Shown piece by piece: positions 17,446 through 26,518 of a stretch of 64,000 bases of DNA; position 1 is the first letter of the stretch; every line of letters begins with the position of its first letter. The position numbers and the translations under genes are program-made. Below the pieces are notes generated by a model that was not told the origin of the DNA, made no database searches, and was given only the letters and a program-made list of their open reading frames with translations. Source of the stretch: Paraburkholderia phenoliruptrix (GTDB lineage: Bacteria; Pseudomonadota; Gammaproteobacteria; Burkholderiales; Burkholderiaceae); NCBI RefSeq assembly GCF_902859825.1, contig NZ_CADIKB010000003.1:124001-188000 (forward strand). Direction: 5' to 3'.

Positions 17446-19779
17446 ATGCTCCTCACCTCGCCGCAGCACTTGGCCGATGCCGGCCTGCGCGAGCGCTTTC
17501 ACCGGCGCTCGCTTGAACATCAGCGTCCGCTCTCGACGGTCACGATGGCGTTCACGGTCGTCGCTTTCCTGTGTCTCGTGGCGGCACGCGGCCTCGCGGG
17601 CGGTGCGGCCGCGCCGCTCGTCTACCGGCTCGGCTGCGCCCTCGTGCTGGCGCTGCTCGTGCTGGCCATTCCGCGCACGAAATCGACGTGGACGTTCGGC
17701 GCGATCGGCGTGGCTTTCTCGATCACGCTGGTGGTCGGTCTGGCGCTGAATGTCGCGGGCGCGCAACAGCCGCTCTTGTGGATTTTGCCGGCGATGGTCG
17801 TGATCCCGGTTTGCGCTGCGCCCTTGTGGCTGACGCCGACGCATTTCTTCGTCGGCAGCGCGCTCTTCTATGCGACGGCGATCGGCTTGCTGCTCGGCGC
17901 GCCACGCACCGCGGACGCCGACGTTGTCGTGTGGATGTGGGTGGCGGCGATCGGCATGCCCACCGCCGTGGTCTTTCATTTCGGCTTCTACGCATTCCGG
18001 CGCAATCACTTTTTGCTCGAGGATCAGCTGGCGCAACTGGCCGCGACCGATCCGCTAACCGGCCTGCAAAACCGCCGCGCCTTCGTCGCCCAGGCCGAGC
18101 GGCGCCTCGCCGACGTCGCGCGCGGCGGCCAGGTCAGCGCTATTTTTGTCGACATCGACAATTTCAAGTCACTGAACGACCGGTTCGGTCATGCGGTGGG
18201 CGACCTCGCGTTGCGGCAGGTCGCGCAGGTTCTGCTCGACGGGACCACGCACGGCGACAGCGTGAGCCGGATCGGCGGCGAGGAATTCGCGGTGCTGTCG
18301 GGCGAGGACCTGGCGGGGGCGCTGCGTCTTGCCGAGCGGTTGCGCGGCGCGATTGCCGCGCTTGAACGCCCGGACGGCAATCTGACGGCCAGCTTCGGCG
18401 TGGCGGAGCACCGTGGCGGCGAAAACATCATGGTGCTGCTGGATCGCGCCGACGAGGCGTTGCTGCGCGCCAAGCATTCGGGCCGCAACCGCGTGTGCGC
18501 GGAGCGCCCGCTGCCCGACGCGCCGCTGCAACTGCTGATCGAGGACGCCTGCGGCGCAGCGGGCGCGCCGGGCTCGCGGCATCGATGGGAAGACTATTAC
18601 CTGACCTCGCATTTTCAGCCGCTCTTCAGCTTGTCGCATCAGAAGCAGGTCGGCTTCGAGGCGCTGCTGCGCGGCGAACTCAACGACGGCACGCTGCTGC
18701 CGCCGGCTGTGCTGTTCGCGCCCAAGGCCTCCAGCGACGAAGGCGTGCTCGACCGCGCGAGTCACGCCGTGCATCTGGCCAACGCGCGCGCCTCGCTGCC
18801 GGCGGACGGCTGGCTCTTTCTGAACATCCTCCCGGCCACCTTCGTCGCCGAAGGCTATGCCGACGAGCTTGCCGGCATCGTGCAAAGGGTGGGGCTCGCG
18901 CCGGGGCAGGTCATTCTCGAGATCCTGGAATCGCACGGCGGCAGCGTCGACGAGATGTCGCGCGCGGCGGCCCTGTACCGCGAGCACGGGTTCCTTATCG
19001 CCGTCGACGATTTCGGCGCGGGTCAATCGAATCTGGACCGGCTGCTGCGCATCCGTCCGGACATCGTCAAGCTCGACGGCGAACTGATCCGCGCAACGGG
19101 GCACGGCACCGGGCAGCCGATTCTGCCGAAACTCGTGTCGCTGCTGCATCAGGCCGGCATGCTCGTGGTGGTGGAGGGAGTCGAGACGACCGAGGAACTC
19201 ATTCTCGCGGTGGAATCGAATGTGGACTTCGCGCAAGGCTATCTGCTGGGACGTCCTGCAGCGGAGATCGCGCCGCCGGGTTCGGTCCATCTGCGTATCG
19301 ACGACGCTTTCGACGTGATCGCGCAAGGCCGTGCGCATCAGTATGCGTTGTTCGAATCTGTCGTGGAGCCGTACCGCGTCGCGCTGCTCGAGGCTGCGGA
19401 CGCATTGCGCGCGGGCACGGAGATGAAGCGCGCCTTCGCGTCGCTCGCGACGTTCGAGCATTGCGTGAGCTGCTTCATTCTCGACGACGCGGGGCGGCAG
19501 GTTGGCGCCGAAGTGCCGGGCCCGGCGTGGAGCAAGGAAAGCACGTCGCTGCATCCGGTGGCCAATCCACGCGATGCACGCTGGGATCATCGGCCGTACT
19601 ATCGCAACGCCGTGCTGCTGCCGGGTGTGGCAATAGCCAGTAATCCGTATCTTTCGCTCGCGAGCGGCAGGCCGTGCATTGCCGTCACGCTCGCCGTGCA
19701 GTTCGAGAAAGAGCGTTCCGTGATCGGTGTGGAGCTCGACTGGTCGGCGCAAGGCTTGCCGTGGCCGGCGGGGGAATGA
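17446..19779 (+). CDS. Membrane GGDEF-EAL c-di-GMP enzyme with YkuI-C-like tail
   Basis: A 777-residue bifunctional-type c-di-GMP protein. About five to six membrane helices (residues 30-180) precede a GGDEF domain with DPLTGLQNRR near 201 and an intact GGEEF near 277. The EAL domain keeps FEALLRGE near 405, EILE, DDFGAG near 522, VVEGVETTEE and FAQGYLLGRP, so both activities may be possible. After the EAL domain a roughly 130-residue tail (HCVSCFILDDAGRQVG, WDHRPYYRNAV) resembles the Cache-like YkuI C-terminal sensor domain. It is divergent from bcsD, so it is a plausible local regulator of the BcsA PilZ domain. The start has a weak ribosome-binding site. Net direction (synthesis or breakdown) cannot be decided. 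Confidence 0.9.
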   Translation: MLLTSPQHLADAGLRERFHRRSLEHQRPLSTVTMAFTVVAFLCLVAARGLAGGAAAPLVYRLGCALVLALLVLAIPRTKSTWTFGAIGVAFSITLVVGLALNVAGAQQPLLWILPAMVVIPVCAAPLWLTPTHFFVGSALFYATAIGLLLGAPRTADADVVVWMWVAAIGMPTAVVFHFGFYAFRRNHFLLEDQLAQLAATDPLTGLQNRRAFVAQAERRLADVARGGQVSAIFVDIDNFKSLNDRFGHAVGDLALRQVAQVLLDGTTHGDSVSRIGGEEFAVLSGEDLAGALRLAERLRGAIAALERPDGNLTASFGVAEHRGGENIMVLLDRADEALLRAKHSGRNRVCAERPLPDAPLQLLIEDACGAAGAPGSRHRWEDYYLTSHFQPLFSLSHQKQVGFEALLRGELNDGTLLPPAVLFAPKASSDEGVLDRASHAVHLANARASLPADGWLFLNILPATFVAEGYADELAGIVQRVGLAPGQVILEILESHGGSVDEMSRAAALYREHGFLIAVDDFGAGQSNLDRLLRIRPDIVKLDGELIRATGHGTGQPILPKLVSLLHQAGMLVVVEGVETTEELILAVESNVDFAQGYLLGRPAAEIAPPGSVHLRIDDAFDVIAQGRAHQYALFESVVEPYRVALLEAADALRAGTEMKRAFASLATFEHCVSCFILDDAGRQVGAEVPGPAWSKESTSLHPVANPRDARWDHRPYYRNAVLLPGVAIASNPYLSLASGRPCIAVTLAVQFEKERSVIGVELDWSAQGLPWPAGE

Positions 19780-19816
19780 CGGGCCGCGTGGCGATGGCCG
19801 CTGCGTGGGTGCGCTT

Positions 19817-20620
19817 TCAATAGCTGCCTTTCACGACAACATGAGCCTCGACATCGTCCTTATATGACGCGGCGAGGTCCGCTGCCGCGCGGCTCAGCAA
19901 ACCGGTATCGGTTCCGACCGCCACAAAACTCGCGCCTGCCGCGAGGTATTCCTCTGCAATCGCGCGATCCGGCGCGAGCACGCCCGCGGCCTTGCCCGCG
20001 CGCCGCACGCTCGCTATGCCGCCGCGAATCGCCTCGCGCACGCTGGCATCGCCCGGCTTGCCGAGCAGCCCCATCGACGCGCTCAGGTCCGAAGGGCCGA
20101 AGAACACGCCGTCAACGCCGTCCACCGCGGCAATGGCAGGCAGATTGACCATGCCTTGTACGGTTTCCACTTGCACGAGCACGCACAGTTCGTCGGCGGC
20201 CCGAGCGAGATAGTCCGGCACGCGGTTCCAGCGCGACGCGCGCGCCAATGCGCTGCCGACGCCGCGAATGCCATGCGGCGGGTAGCGCGTGGCGGCGACG
20301 GCATCGGCGGCCTGTTCGGCGGTGTCGATCATCGGCAACAGCAAGGTCTGTGCGCCGATGTCGAGCAGCTGTTTGATCACGGCGCTGTCGCTTCGCACCG
20401 GACGCACGACAGGATGCGATGCGTAGGCGGCGACCGCCTGCAATTGCGCAAGCGTGCTGCGCACGTCGTTCGGCGCGTGCTCGTTGTCGATCAGCAGCCA
20501 GTCAAAGCCGGCCGTGGCGAGCAGCTCGGTGACATAGGCGTCGGCAAGCGCGGCCCACAGGCCGAACTGCGGGGTGCCTTCGCGCAGCGCGCGTTTGAAG
20601 GGGTTGGGCGGCAAAGACAT
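19817..20620 (-). CDS. hpaI: 4-hydroxy-2-oxoheptanedioate aldolase HpaI
   Basis: A 267-residue class II aldolase of the HpcH/HpaI family. It cleaves 4-hydroxy-2-oxoheptanedioate to pyruvate and succinic semialdehyde, the last step of homoprotocatechuate breakdown. Signatures seen: [23 protein letters not shown] (catalytic Arg), LVQVETVQG (metal Glu) and [14 protein letters not shown] (metal Asp). The ATG at 20620 gives the normal N-terminus PPNPFKRAL. The frame continues upstream across hpaH but that part is not homologous. It is the terminal gene of the hpa operon, 8 bases after hpaH, and convergent with the GGDEF-EAL gene. Confidence 0.95.
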   Translation of the reverse strand: MSLPPNPFKRALREGTPQFGLWAALADAYVTELLATAGFDWLLIDNEHAPNDVRSTLAQLQAVAAYASHPVVRPVRSDSAVIKQLLDIGAQTLLLPMIDTAEQAADAVAATRYPPHGIRGVGSALARASRWNRVPDYLARAADELCVLVQVETVQGMVNLPAIAAVDGVDGVFFGPSDLSASMGLLGKPGDASVREAIRGGIASVRRAGKAAGVLAPDRAIAEEYLAAGASFVAVGTDTGLLSRAAADLAASYKDDVEAHVVVKGSY

Positions 20621-20628
20621 GGGCACAC

Positions 20629-21432
20629 TCAAATGAAATTCAAAGCGATGCCGCCGAGCGGGCCGTAGTCGACATGGAAAGTGTCGCCGGCCTTCGCGGC
20701 AATGGGGCTCGTAAACGAGCCGCTCAGAATCACGTCGTTCGTGTTGAGCATTTCGTCGTACGGGGCGATCTTGTTGGCGAGCCACGCAACGCCTGTGGCG
20801 GGATGATTGAGCACGGCCGCGGCGAGCCCGCTTTCCTCGACGGCGCCGTTCCTGTAAAGCAGCGCGCCGACCCAGCGCAGATCGACATCGAGCGGACGCA
20901 CGGGCCGGCCGCCGAGCACGACGCCCGCATTGGCCGCAAAGTCGGAGATCGTGTCGTAGACCTTGCGGGGGGCGCGCGTCTCGCGGTCGAACTGTTCGAT
21001 GCGCGCGTCGATGATTTCCACCGCGGGCGTGACGTAAGCCGTGGCGTCGAGCACATCGAACAGCGTGACGCCCGGGCCTTTGAGCGGCTTGTTCAGCACG
21101 AACGCCAGCTCCACCTCCACACGCGGCGCAATGAAGCGATCCGCGCGAATGTCCTGGCCGTTTTCGATAAACATGCTGTCGAGGAGCGGCGCGTAGTCCG
21201 GCTCGTCGATCTGCGACGAACGCTGCATCGCGCGCGACGTGAGGCCGATCTTGCGGCCCTTGATCACGTGTCCTTCTGCGAGCTTGAGTTTGACCCACTC
21301 GCGCTGGATGGCGTAGCCGTCCTCGACGGTCATGTGCGGATACGCAGCCGAAAAGTGGCGCAACTGCGTGCGCGTCTTCTCGGCCTCATCGAGTTGCGCC
21401 GCAAGCGCGCGAATAGTTTGCTGATCTAACAT
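20629..21432 (-). CDS. hpaH: 2-oxo-hept-4-ene-1,7-dioate hydratase HpaH
   Basis: A 267-residue hydratase of the fumarylacetoacetase-like superfamily (HpaH/HpcG, MhpD type). It hydrates 2-oxohept-4-ene-1,7-dioate to the HpaI substrate using a divalent metal. Seen: [31 protein letters not shown] (metal-ligand ExE) and [20 protein letters not shown]. Length and motif order match the family. It lies between hpaF (42-base gap) and hpaI (8-base gap) in the standard operon order. Confidence 0.95.
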   Translation of the reverse strand: MLDQQTIRALAAQLDEAEKTRTQLRHFSAAYPHMTVEDGYAIQREWVKLKLAEGHVIKGRKIGLTSRAMQRSSQIDEPDYAPLLDSMFIENGQDIRADRFIAPRVEVELAFVLNKPLKGPGVTLFDVLDATAYVTPAVEIIDARIEQFDRETRAPRKVYDTISDFAANAGVVLGGRPVRPLDVDLRWVGALLYRNGAVEESGLAAAVLNHPATGVAWLANKIAPYDEMLNTNDVILSGSFTSPIAAKAGDTFHVDYGPLGGIALNFI

Positions 21433-21474
21433 AATGAGTTCTCTATGGAGCCGCCATGAGCATGCCCGGGCTGG

Positions 21475-21876
21475 CTACTGTGCTTTGAGCCGCGCGTGGA
21501 GGTTGTTGTGTTTCCACGTGCCGGCTTCGCTGAATTCGTTGATTTCCAGCGACAACGCGAGGCCGCTATGTTCGAACTCATCGGCGAAGTGCTCCTTGAT
21601 ACGCGCGAAGAGCGCGTCGCCGGTGGCCTTTTTAGTGGCGTCCGAGCGGCCCGCGGCGATCTTCAGGTTGGCGTGCAGAAACGCTGCGTCGGCGCGTCCA
21701 TCGGCAATGCAATAGTGTTCGCAACGCAGCGCGCGCACGCGAATGCCGCCGAGCGGATAGACAGGCCGTTCCTGCTCGCGCTGTTCGGCGAGGCATTGAG
21801 CGAGCGTAGTGCACAGGCGGCCGATACGCTCGCTGTCGGCGAGATTCGCGCTGTACTCGAGTGTCAGATGCGGCAC
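21475..21876 (-). CDS. hpaF: 5-carboxymethyl-2-hydroxymuconate isomerase HpaF
   Basis: A 133-residue CHMI of the tautomerase superfamily. It isomerises 5-carboxymethyl-2-hydroxymuconate in the homoprotocatechuate pathway. The sequence begins M-P-HLTLEYSANL, so Pro2 becomes the N-terminal catalytic proline after Met removal. The start codon is GTG at 21876, chosen because a strong AAGGAGG lies 5 bases upstream and because Pro must follow Met. EHYCIADGRADAAFLHANLK is typical of the family. It is 21 bases after hpaD. Confidence 0.95.
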   Translation of the reverse strand: MPHLTLEYSANLADSERIGRLCTTLAQCLAEQREQERPVYPLGGIRVRALRCEHYCIADGRADAAFLHANLKIAAGRSDATKKATGDALFARIKEHFADEFEHSGLALSLEINEFSEAGTWKHNNLHARLKAQ

Positions 21877-21897
21877 GATAACCTCCTTAGTGTTGAT

Positions 21898-22761
21898 TCA
21901 CGCGGGCAGCGGTGTGACCGGAAAAATCGCATTGATCTGGCCGGTTCCCGAACTGCCGAAATACGGCGTGATGACTTCCACCTTGCCTTCATAGCGGTCC
22001 CAACCCAGCGCGCCGAGCAGCATGGCCGTGTCGTGCATGCCGCCTTCGCCCCAGCATTTCTCGTTGTAAAGCGGCAGCATTTCGCAGAAGGTTTTCCAGT
22101 CGCCGGCTTGCCATAGCTCGACCACCTGGCGGTCCATCTGTTCGAGAAAGGGATTCCAGACCTTGTGCATGAACTGCTCGGCCGTACCGTTGTCGGCGAA
22201 ATGGTGACTCAGCGATCCGCTCGCAAGAATGGCAACGGTGCCGTCATAGCGCTCCTCGATTGCCTTGCGCACCGCGAGGCCAAACCGCGCGCTCGTTTCC
22301 AGTTGATGCCACATGCACCAGCCGGCCACCGAAACCGCCTTGAAATGCTGGTCGCTATTCATATAGCGCATGGGCACGAGCGTGCCGTATTCGAGTTCGA
22401 GCGTGGTCTCGCTGTGCGCGCGGCTTTTTACGCCCATTTCGTTGGCGACCTCCGCGATCAGATTGCCGAGTCCGACATTGCCGGGATACGCGTACGGCAT
22501 GTTCCTGATGAAGTGCGGCAATTCGTTGCTCGTGTAGACACCCTCGAACTTCGGCGCGCAATTGATGTGGTACTCGCTGTTGACGAGCCAATGCACGTCG
22601 AACACGACGATCGTATCCACGCCCATTTCGCGGCAGCGCCGGCCGATTTCATGATGGCCGTCGATCGCGGGCTGACGGCAACCCTGATGCGGCCCGTCGA
22701 GCTCCGACAGATATAACGACGGCACGTGTGTCACTTTTGCTGCCAGCGCGAGCTTGCCCAT
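21898..22761 (-). CDS. hpaD: 3,4-dihydroxyphenylacetate 2,3-dioxygenase HpaD
   Basis: A 287-residue extradiol ring-cleavage dioxygenase of the LigB superfamily, opening homoprotocatechuate to 5-carboxymethyl-2-hydroxymuconate semialdehyde. N-terminal AAKVTHVPSLYLSE carries a conserved His. DGHHEIGRRCREMGVDTIVV, FDVHWLVNSEYHINC and ILASGSLSHHFADNG supply further candidate iron-ligand and acid-base residues. AAGGAG lies just before the ATG at 22761. It lies between hpaE and hpaF in canonical order. Confidence 0.95.
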   Translation of the reverse strand: MGKLALAAKVTHVPSLYLSELDGPHQGCRQPAIDGHHEIGRRCREMGVDTIVVFDVHWLVNSEYHINCAPKFEGVYTSNELPHFIRNMPYAYPGNVGLGNLIAEVANEMGVKSRAHSETTLELEYGTLVPMRYMNSDQHFKAVSVAGWCMWHQLETSARFGLAVRKAIEERYDGTVAILASGSLSHHFADNGTAEQFMHKVWNPFLEQMDRQVVELWQAGDWKTFCEMLPLYNEKCWGEGGMHDTAMLLGALGWDRYEGKVEVITPYFGSSGTGQINAIFPVTPLPA

Positions 22762-22824
22762 CGCGGTCTCCTTCTGTCTGTGCCGCGAGACGCGCTGCGT
22801 CCCGCGTGGGATAGGTGCAGCGCG

Positions 22825-24282
22825 TCAGACGCCCCAGCGCGGAATGTGATGCGAACCGAGCGAGACGCACACGTTCTTCGGTTCGAGGAACACTTCGTAG
22901 CTCCAGGTGCCGCCTTCGCGCCCCACGCCCGATGCTTTCGTGCCGCCGAACGGCTGCCGCAGGTCGCGTACGTTCTGGCTGTTGACGAAGCACATGCCGG
23001 CTTCCACGGCGGCCGCGACGCGATGCGCGCGTCCGGTGTTTTCCGTCCAGATGTAGCTCGACAAACCGTATGAGATGTCGTTGGCGAGGCGGATTGCGTC
23101 GGCTTCGTCGTCGAAGGGAATCAGGCACGCGACGGGGCCGAAGATCTCTTCCTGCGCGATGCGCATGCGGTTGTCGACGTCCACGAAAACCGTGGGCATC
23201 ACAAAGTTGCCTTTGCGCATGGCGTCGGGCAAAGCCGGCGTGTCGAGCCCGCCGCACGCGAGCGTGGCGCCTTCTTTCGGCCCCAGCTCGATATAGCTGC
23301 GGACCTTGGCCAGATGTCCCTGGCTGATCATCGGCCCAATGATGGTGCTGTCAGCGAGCGGGTCGCCCACCGCGAGACGCTTCGCCCGTTCAACGAAGCG
23401 TTCGGCAAACTTTGCATAGATGGATTTCTGCACGAGAATCCGCGAGCCGGCGGTACAGCGCTCGCCGTTGTTCGAGAAGATCATGAAGACGGCGGCGTCG
23501 AGTGCGCGTTCGAAATCGGCGTCGTCGAAAATCACGAACGGCGACTTGCCGCCCAGTTCCATCGAAAACTTCTTGAGGCCGGCGGTTTGCACAATGCGGT
23601 TGCCGGTCGCGGTGGAGCCGGTGAACGAAACCGCGTGCACATGCGGATGCGCGACGAGCGGCTCGCCGGTTTCCTTGCCGAAGCCGTGCACCACGTTCAG
23701 CACGCCGGCGGGAATGCCGGCTTCCAGCGCAAGGTCGCCGAGCATCGAGGCGGTCAGCGGCGACAGTTCGCTCATCTTCAACACGGCCGTATTGCCGAAC
23801 GCGAGACAGGGCGCGACTTTCCACGTCGCCGTCATGAACGGCACATTCCACGGCGAGATCAGCGCGCACACGCCGACCGGGTGAAACAGCGTGTAGTTGA
23901 GGTGCGTGTCCGTCGGATAGGTGTGGCCGTCCACCCGCGTGCACATTTCGGCAAAGTAGCTGAAGTTGTCGGCGGCGCGCGGCACGAGTTGCTTGCCCGT
24001 CTGGGAGATTGTCTGGCCCGTGTCTTTTGTTTCGGTTTCCGAAATATCCTGTACGTTTTTCGCGATCAACTCGCCGAGCTTGCGGATCAGTTTCGCGCGT
24101 TCGGCCGCAGGTTTGGCCGCCCAAGCGGGAAACGCTTCTTTTGCGGCGCGCACCGCGGCATGGACTTCCTGCTCGCCGCCGCGCGCGACTTCGGCGAGCA
24201 CTTCCTGCGTCGCCGGGTTCACGGTTTCGAAGTAGTCTTTTGCGCCGACCGTCTTGCCGTCGATCAGATGTTCGATTCGCAT
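22825..24282 (-). CDS. hpaE: 5-carboxymethyl-2-hydroxymuconate semialdehyde dehydrogenase HpaE
   Basis: A 485-residue NAD-dependent aldehyde dehydrogenase oxidising the HpaD ring-cleavage product. Seen: SPWNVPFMTATWKVAPCLAF, FTGSTATGNRI, MELGGKSPFVIF (general-base Glu) and NGERCTAGSR with the nucleophilic Cys near residue 276, then EEIFGPVACLIPF. The start MRIEHLIDGK at 24282 follows AAAGGAC. A longer in-frame version to 24393 is not family-like and was rejected. It is 41 bases after hpaG2. Confidence 0.95.
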   Translation of the reverse strand: MRIEHLIDGKTVGAKDYFETVNPATQEVLAEVARGGEQEVHAAVRAAKEAFPAWAAKPAAERAKLIRKLGELIAKNVQDISETETKDTGQTISQTGKQLVPRAADNFSYFAEMCTRVDGHTYPTDTHLNYTLFHPVGVCALISPWNVPFMTATWKVAPCLAFGNTAVLKMSELSPLTASMLGDLALEAGIPAGVLNVVHGFGKETGEPLVAHPHVHAVSFTGSTATGNRIVQTAGLKKFSMELGGKSPFVIFDDADFERALDAAVFMIFSNNGERCTAGSRILVQKSIYAKFAERFVERAKRLAVGDPLADSTIIGPMISQGHLAKVRSYIELGPKEGATLACGGLDTPALPDAMRKGNFVMPTVFVDVDNRMRIAQEEIFGPVACLIPFDDEADAIRLANDISYGLSSYIWTENTGRAHRVAAAVEAGMCFVNSQNVRDLRQPFGGTKASGVGREGGTWSYEVFLEPKNVCVSLGSHHIPRWGV

Positions 24283-24323
24283 TGCGTTGTCCTTTACTGT
24301 TTTCGCGCTGGTTCCTGCGGCAC

Positions 24324-25082
24324 TCAGGCGCGGCCGAAATCCGCGTCGGAGGCAATCGTGTTGACGAGGCGCCCGAGGCCGTCGATCTCGCATACCACTT
24401 CGTCGCCCACGTTCACGTTGACGATGCCTTCGGGCGTGCCGGTCAGAATCACGTCGCCGGGTGCGAGTGTCATGAAGCCGCTCAGGTATTCGATCAGCGC
24501 GGGAATATCGGTCACGAGATCGCGCGTATTGCCGCGCTGTTGCAGTGTGCCGTTGACGAACGTGCGCAGTTCGAGTTGCGTTACGTCTTCAATATCGGCT
24601 GCATCGACGAACCAGGGGCCGAGCACCGTGGCGCCGTCGCGATTTTTCACGCGCAGGTTGGGACGGTAATAGTTTTCCAGGTAGTCGCGAATCGCGTAGT
24701 CGTTCGCAATCATGTAGCCGGCCACGTGCTGCATGGCGTTTTCGCGCTCGACATTGCGCGCAGTCTGGCCGATCACGACAGCGAGCTCGCACTCGTAGTG
24801 CATGAAAGCGACGTCGGCGGGGCGGCGAGTCGAGCCGCGATGACCTATCACGGTGCCCGGTCCCTTGAGAAACACGAGAGGCTCTTCCTGCTTGTTGAAC
24901 TGCAATTCCTTCGCATGCTCGGCGTAATTCAGGCCAAGAGCGAAGAGGGTGCCCACTTCGACAGGCGCGAGCCAGACAAGCTCTTCTTCGCGGCGCACGC
25001 GTCCGTCTGCGAGTTGCACGCCTTCTGCGTGCGGACAGGCTTCGTGGATCGCGCCTGCATACGCTACACGGCCGCGCATCAT
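24324..25082 (-). CDS. hpaG2: HpaG C-terminal-type subunit (isomerase/decarboxylase, metal-binding half)
   Basis: A 252-residue fumarylacetoacetase-fold protein equivalent to one half of the E. coli fused HpaG (HpcE). HpaG decarboxylates 5-oxopent-3-ene-1,2,5-tricarboxylate and isomerises the product. Metal ligands are evident: FMHYECELAVVIG (ExE) and GYMIANDYAIRDYL (Asp), plus ILTGTPEGIVNVNVGD. The ATG at 25082 overlaps the hpaG1 stop as ATGA, so the two half-proteins are translationally coupled. A second Met follows at once and is an equally possible start. Confidence 0.93.
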   Translation of the reverse strand: MMRGRVAYAGAIHEACPHAEGVQLADGRVRREEELVWLAPVEVGTLFALGLNYAEHAKELQFNKQEEPLVFLKGPGTVIGHRGSTRRPADVAFMHYECELAVVIGQTARNVERENAMQHVAGYMIANDYAIRDYLENYYRPNLRVKNRDGATVLGPWFVDAADIEDVTQLELRTFVNGTLQQRGNTRDLVTDIPALIEYLSGFMTLAPGDVILTGTPEGIVNVNVGDEVVCEIDGLGRLVNTIASDADFGRA

Positions 25083-25852
25083 GGCTGTTCTCCGTCGTGT
25101 TGCGTTGCGCCGACGAACGACACGCCAAGCGGCGGCAGTTCTCCGATCGAAAGAACGGCCTCGTCGCCGATATGCGCGACCGGCGAGCCGTGCGGCACAC
25201 CGAGCGTGATGACGTCGCCGGGCGCGAGCGTCATGAAGTCCGTGACGTCCGCAAGCAAACGGGCGACATTGCGCACCGACGACCCCGTGTTCGCCGTGAA
25301 TGCAGGCGCACCGTTCAGCGAAACCGCGATGGAGAGTGCGTCCGGATTCGCGACATGGCGAGCGGCGACCACTGCCGGGCCGATCACGCAAAACCCGTCG
25401 CGTGCGCGGAATCGTACCGAGGGCCGGTACACGCTCGTATGCGGCACGCTGAGATCGGCCACGAGCGTGTAGCCCGCGATGTAATGGAATGCCCGCTCGA
25501 CGCTGACGCGCGTCGCCGTGCGGCCGATCACGATGCCGAGCGACGCGCCCACCTCCAGGCCCAGTTCGTTGTCGGGCACGACCACTTTCGCGCGATGCCC
25601 CGCGAGCGTATTGCGCGGCTTCAGATAAAGGACCGGCGCTTTCGGCGGCGCCTTGTAGGGCGCGGCGTGCACGGCATCACCCAGCGCCTCGAGCGCGGCA
25701 CGGTCGTTCAGCAAGGTCCCGTAGACCGCGCCGCTGACGGGCGGCCGGCACGCCACGCCGCGTGCGAGCAGCGCGGCCGCGGCGTGTGCATCCACGTCGC
25801 GCGGCAACGCGTCGCCTTCCGGGTGCAGCAGATGATCGGCAAGTGCAAACAT
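25079..25852 (-). CDS. hpaG1: HpaG N-terminal-type subunit lacking metal-ligand ExE
   Basis: A 257-residue fumarylacetoacetase-fold protein equivalent to the N-terminal half of fused HpaG. It keeps the fold landmarks LYLKPRNTLAG, GYTLVADLSVP and MTLAPGDVITLGVPHGSPV. Where the partner HpaG2 has ECELAVVIG, this protein reads GASLGIVIG, so both acidic metal ligands are absent. This suggests a structural or decarboxylase-specialised role in a G1-G2 assembly. First gene of the hpa operon, directly downstream of the palindromic operator; the ribosome-binding site is weak. Confidence 0.92.
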   Translation of the reverse strand: MFALADHLLHPEGDALPRDVDAHAAAALLARGVACRPPVSGAVYGTLLNDRAALEALGDAVHAAPYKAPPKAPVLYLKPRNTLAGHRAKVVVPDNELGLEVGASLGIVIGRTATRVSVERAFHYIAGYTLVADLSVPHTSVYRPSVRFRARDGFCVIGPAVVAARHVANPDALSIAVSLNGAPAFTANTGSSVRNVARLLADVTDFMTLAPGDVITLGVPHGSPVAHIGDEAVLSIGELPPLGVSFVGATQHDGEQP

Positions 25853-25889
25853 GAAGTGGCTATGCCTCTGGAGAAGGGCTCGACATGAA

Positions 25890-25934
25890 TACTAACATGT
25901 TAGTAGTATTGCGCTTGATATGATCCAGGGTCAA
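25890..25934 (-). promoter_or_regulatory. HpaR operator and candidate hpaG1 promoter
   Basis: A perfect 16-base palindrome, TACTAACATGTTAGTA, occupies 25890-25905 in the 147-base gap between hpaG1 and hpaR. Reading leftward, TTGACC (25934-25929) and AATACT (25910-25905), 18 bases apart, form a plausible sigma-70 promoter whose -10 box abuts the palindrome. A MarR-type dimer bound there would block transcription of the catabolic operon. The palindrome is directly seen; HpaR binding is inferred from family and position. Confidence 0.75.
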
Positions 25935-25999
25935 TAGCCAGTCGGCTGATCGCGGGTTTTCCCTTAAGCTTCGACGGCTGCTTTCAATCATCGTCCACT

Positions 26000-26452
26000 A
26001 TGTCTTCGTCCGCTTCCACACGAGTTTTGCACCGCAACCTGCCGATGCTGCTGCTGCGCGCCAGAGAAAAGATGATGGAGCGCTTTCGTCCTTTGATTAC
26101 CGCGCACGGCTTGACCGAGCAGCAATGGCGCGTGATTCGCGCGCTCGATGAGCACGGCCCGATGGAGCCGCGCCACATCTCGGACATCTGCACGATTTCG
26201 AGCCCGAGCATGGCGGGCGTGCTCGCGCGCATGGAGAGCATGGAGCTGATCACGAAGGAGCGCTTCGCGGAAGACCAGCGCCGCGTGCTGGTTTCGCTCA
26301 CCGATGCGAGCGTGGACCTCGTGCGCGTGATCTCGAAGGATCTGGAAGCGCAGTACCGCGAAGTGGAGCGCAAGGTCGGCCCGGAGATCGTCGAGCGCGT
26401 TTATCGCGCCGTCGACGATCTGCTCGCCGGTCTCGCGGAAGAGGACGAGTGA
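26000..26452 (+). CDS. hpaR: Homoprotocatechuate operon repressor HpaR (MarR family)
   Basis: A 150-residue winged-helix regulator. LTEQQWRVIRALDEHGPMEP and ISDICTISSPSMAGVLARME form the recognition region, and ERFAEDQRRVLVSLTD is the wing typical of MarR proteins. Strong similarity in pattern to HpaR/HpcR, which releases DNA on binding 4-hydroxy- or 3,4-dihydroxyphenylacetate. It is divergent from hpaG1 with the palindromic operator between. The start ATG has no clear Shine-Dalgarno. The sulfotransferase-like gene follows after 66 bases on the same strand and may be cotranscribed. Confidence 0.93.
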   Translation: MSSSASTRVLHRNLPMLLLRAREKMMERFRPLITAHGLTEQQWRVIRALDEHGPMEPRHISDICTISSPSMAGVLARMESMELITKERFAEDQRRVLVSLTDASVDLVRVISKDLEAQYREVERKVGPEIVERVYRAVDDLLAGLAEEDE

Positions 26453-26518
26453 ACGCGTCTTACATCCGTCACACCGCGAGCAGTTCGAAAGCCACCAAAA
26501 CCAATCGAAGAGAGTCCG

